Source: Treponema sp. (GTDB taxonomy: Bacteria > Spirochaetota > Spirochaetia > Treponematales > Treponemataceae). From it: a stretch of DNA of 64,000 bases. Positions within the stretch are counted from its first letter, which is position 1, and each line of letters begins with the position of its first letter. Under the pieces are notes generated by a model. The model did no database searches. It was not told where the DNA came from and saw nothing but the letters and a program-made list of their open reading frames with translations. Both the position numbers and the translations under genes were made by a program. Below are positions 63,901-64,000 of this stretch, one piece after another. The stretch lies in NCBI GenBank assembly GCA_017484285.1, contig JAFUTH010000017.1:62001-126000 (forward strand), read 5' to 3'.

Positions 63901-64000
63901 CCGCGATTGAATTGGCGAGCAAATAGAGCCGTTCGAGGAGCGGAAGCAGATTTTTTTTCGTCTGCTTGTAATTCGCATCCCCCACCCGTGAAAAATTCGT
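60977..64000 (-). CDS. UvrD-type helicase-nuclease, AddA/RecB-like, N-terminus outside the window
   Basis: The frame is open through the right edge, so about 1,007 C-terminal residues are seen and the Walker A motif is missing. Helicase motifs present: II IMIDEFQDD, III VGDDKQSIYRFRGAD, IV-like KTNYRSEPELI, V LTVHKSKGLEFKVVFV, VI AYVAFTRAEEKLYI. The end carries a RecB/AddA-type nuclease motif (FTIVDYKTNQ). It would process double-strand breaks for recombination, probably with an AddB-like partner outside the window. A 28-residue insertion (RERRLAGKTCETGF...) encoded by the repeat at 61694-61777 sits between the helicase and nuclease parts. The partial view prevents deciding between AddA and RecB. 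Confidence 0.88.
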   Translation of the reverse strand, partial: TNFSRVGDANYKQTKKNLLPLLERLYLLANSIAGFALIKKIFAHLALFQNEVIRTKRSSGLLSFGDVSELAFASLREHEEIRHIEQQKFDAIMIDEFQDDNQLQCDVLLILSDAHEKYDENGNYSIPKLSDSDLLERLDTHKLFFVGDDKQSIYRFRGADVSVFRNLSSSIQNEIQLKTNYRSEPELIRGFNTIFGGYDYPNGEKVNDALPALFMTKEKFSSHTDESGLTEAEGIPDFEADYKRVEVPEFKLKDCDFSEKKITLALYPKKDEEAENQIPLPREENARAESENPEADRKVYECEASFVASEIKKLLEETDKGGNQKYHYRDIALLFRTATPTAAYENVLLGAGIPYSTEVYKGFFSDGPINDIISLLKLCVYPEDKNAYAKVLRSPFCSLTFAELEKILVNTESPYKSPFDEKMLAAISDDSDLTAKIMNLKAIYDDINVRLKTEKLTKTISYIWYELGYRYETLWNKTVSLYASFYDILFEMARLAEDKTQSLASFIDMVKSYEDADQKLDGLDVIMDAEDAVQILTVHKSKGLEFKVVFVCAVSGKSNPPPAKIGYATEFGFLLKTPAWQDYQKAALKISKAESEKYDKNYFFALTQEQNERQESAELRRLAYVAFTRAEEKLYIIGSENGEFKKDELAETAAPKNIYQLLLPILFEGVAADENGGTTVKNPAFNFVNDKDSFKPVAKEDEKTLEKSSFIAQLSDSETVEVERETLSPKVYVSPSKLKVENGNRERRLAGKTCETGFERVSEQLCCEGENEEGKSPANFEYELINKIVASTVPSGEVLDLEDEGGESDNEIAPLFNFTNFGTIAHAYMEGKVLGAEPKISGREWIGMNEKFISGVGMEKWAGETNREKKIAKIRELCADMARRFDDSALYKEAFASPWKKSEYSFRSVVEKSFVAAESEEMSETYADELIVNGQIDLVYQNADDSKYKFTIVDYKTNQKIEPEIYYAQLACYRKAVSQMLACAESEIRCVLYYLRFAEEVDITEEL
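61694..61777 (-). repeat. 84-bp protein-embedded palindromic repeat, copy 2 (in the helicase gene)
   Basis: Identical to the cobQ copy at 82 of 84 positions, same orientation and frame relative to its host gene. The central hairpin is AAAACCTGT (61727-61735), CTC, ACAGGTTTT (61739-61747). It adds 28 residues in the linker ahead of the nuclease domain. Confidence 0.9.

Overview
The window looks like a chromosomal segment of an anaerobic, carbohydrate-fermenting spirochaete, most likely a gut or rumen Treponema. This is inferred from the gene mix, not from a marker gene: many lipoproteins with Treponema-style lipoboxes, a split mglB / mglAC galactose transporter, an AAA-ATPase/PD-(D/E)XK protein, a 2Fe-type desulfoferrodoxin, c-di-GMP signalling proteins beside orphan solute-binding proteins, and plant cell-wall sugar genes.

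Layout. 1-2422: the 5' part of a minus-strand Ig-like/LamG surface lipoprotein with a G9 tract in its signal peptide. 2597-7405: hemicellulose genes (GH51 arabinofuranosidase, ArsR-type regulator, convergent GH27). 7402-9330: cbiC-cbiD, overlapping the GH27 gene. 9532-11803: a leucine-rich-repeat/LamG lipoprotein with a late frameshift. 11859-18563: a tightly coupled minus-strand operon behind a cobalamin riboswitch, encoding an exported CbiK-like chelatase lipoprotein, a secreted NEAT-like protein, a binding lipoprotein, a permease, and an ATPase fused to CobQ. 18611-21691: the divergent FadL-like porin and lipase lipoprotein. 21757-27479: cstA, two small unknowns, tcdA, a tandem palindromic repeat array and the AAA-ATPase. 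27621-39909: an 11-kb Ig-repeat lipoprotein gene, apparently split by a frameshift. 40026-47770: a glucuronate regulon (GPH permease, uidA, AraC regulator, uxuA, uxuB) with two promoters of the same architecture. 47784-55029: two gene sets pairing solute-binding proteins with diguanylate-cyclase-type proteins, separated by a zinc macrodomain gene. 55122-59681: mglBAC, whose MglC has a long coiled-coil extension. 59754-64000: tRNA-Val, a palindromic repeat, a coiled-coil protein, desulfoferrodoxin and most of an AddA/RecB-like helicase-nuclease.

How the genes fit together. Extracellular GH51 and uptake by MglBAC and the GPH permease supply arabinose, galactose and glucuronides. UidA, UxuA and UxuB take glucuronides toward 2-keto-3-deoxygluconate. 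The riboswitch operon plus cbiC/cbiD points to anaerobic cobalamin synthesis or salvage.

The most unusual observation is an 84-bp palindromic element found twice, 49 kb apart, inserted in the same reading frame into two unrelated genes (cobQ and the helicase) and adding the same 28 residues to each, with a different palindrome inside cbiD. This resembles the protein-embedded palindromic elements known from Rickettsia. Other strong leads are the exported chelatase under B12 control, the identically spaced glucuronate promoters, and the orphan binding proteins coupled to c-di-GMP genes.
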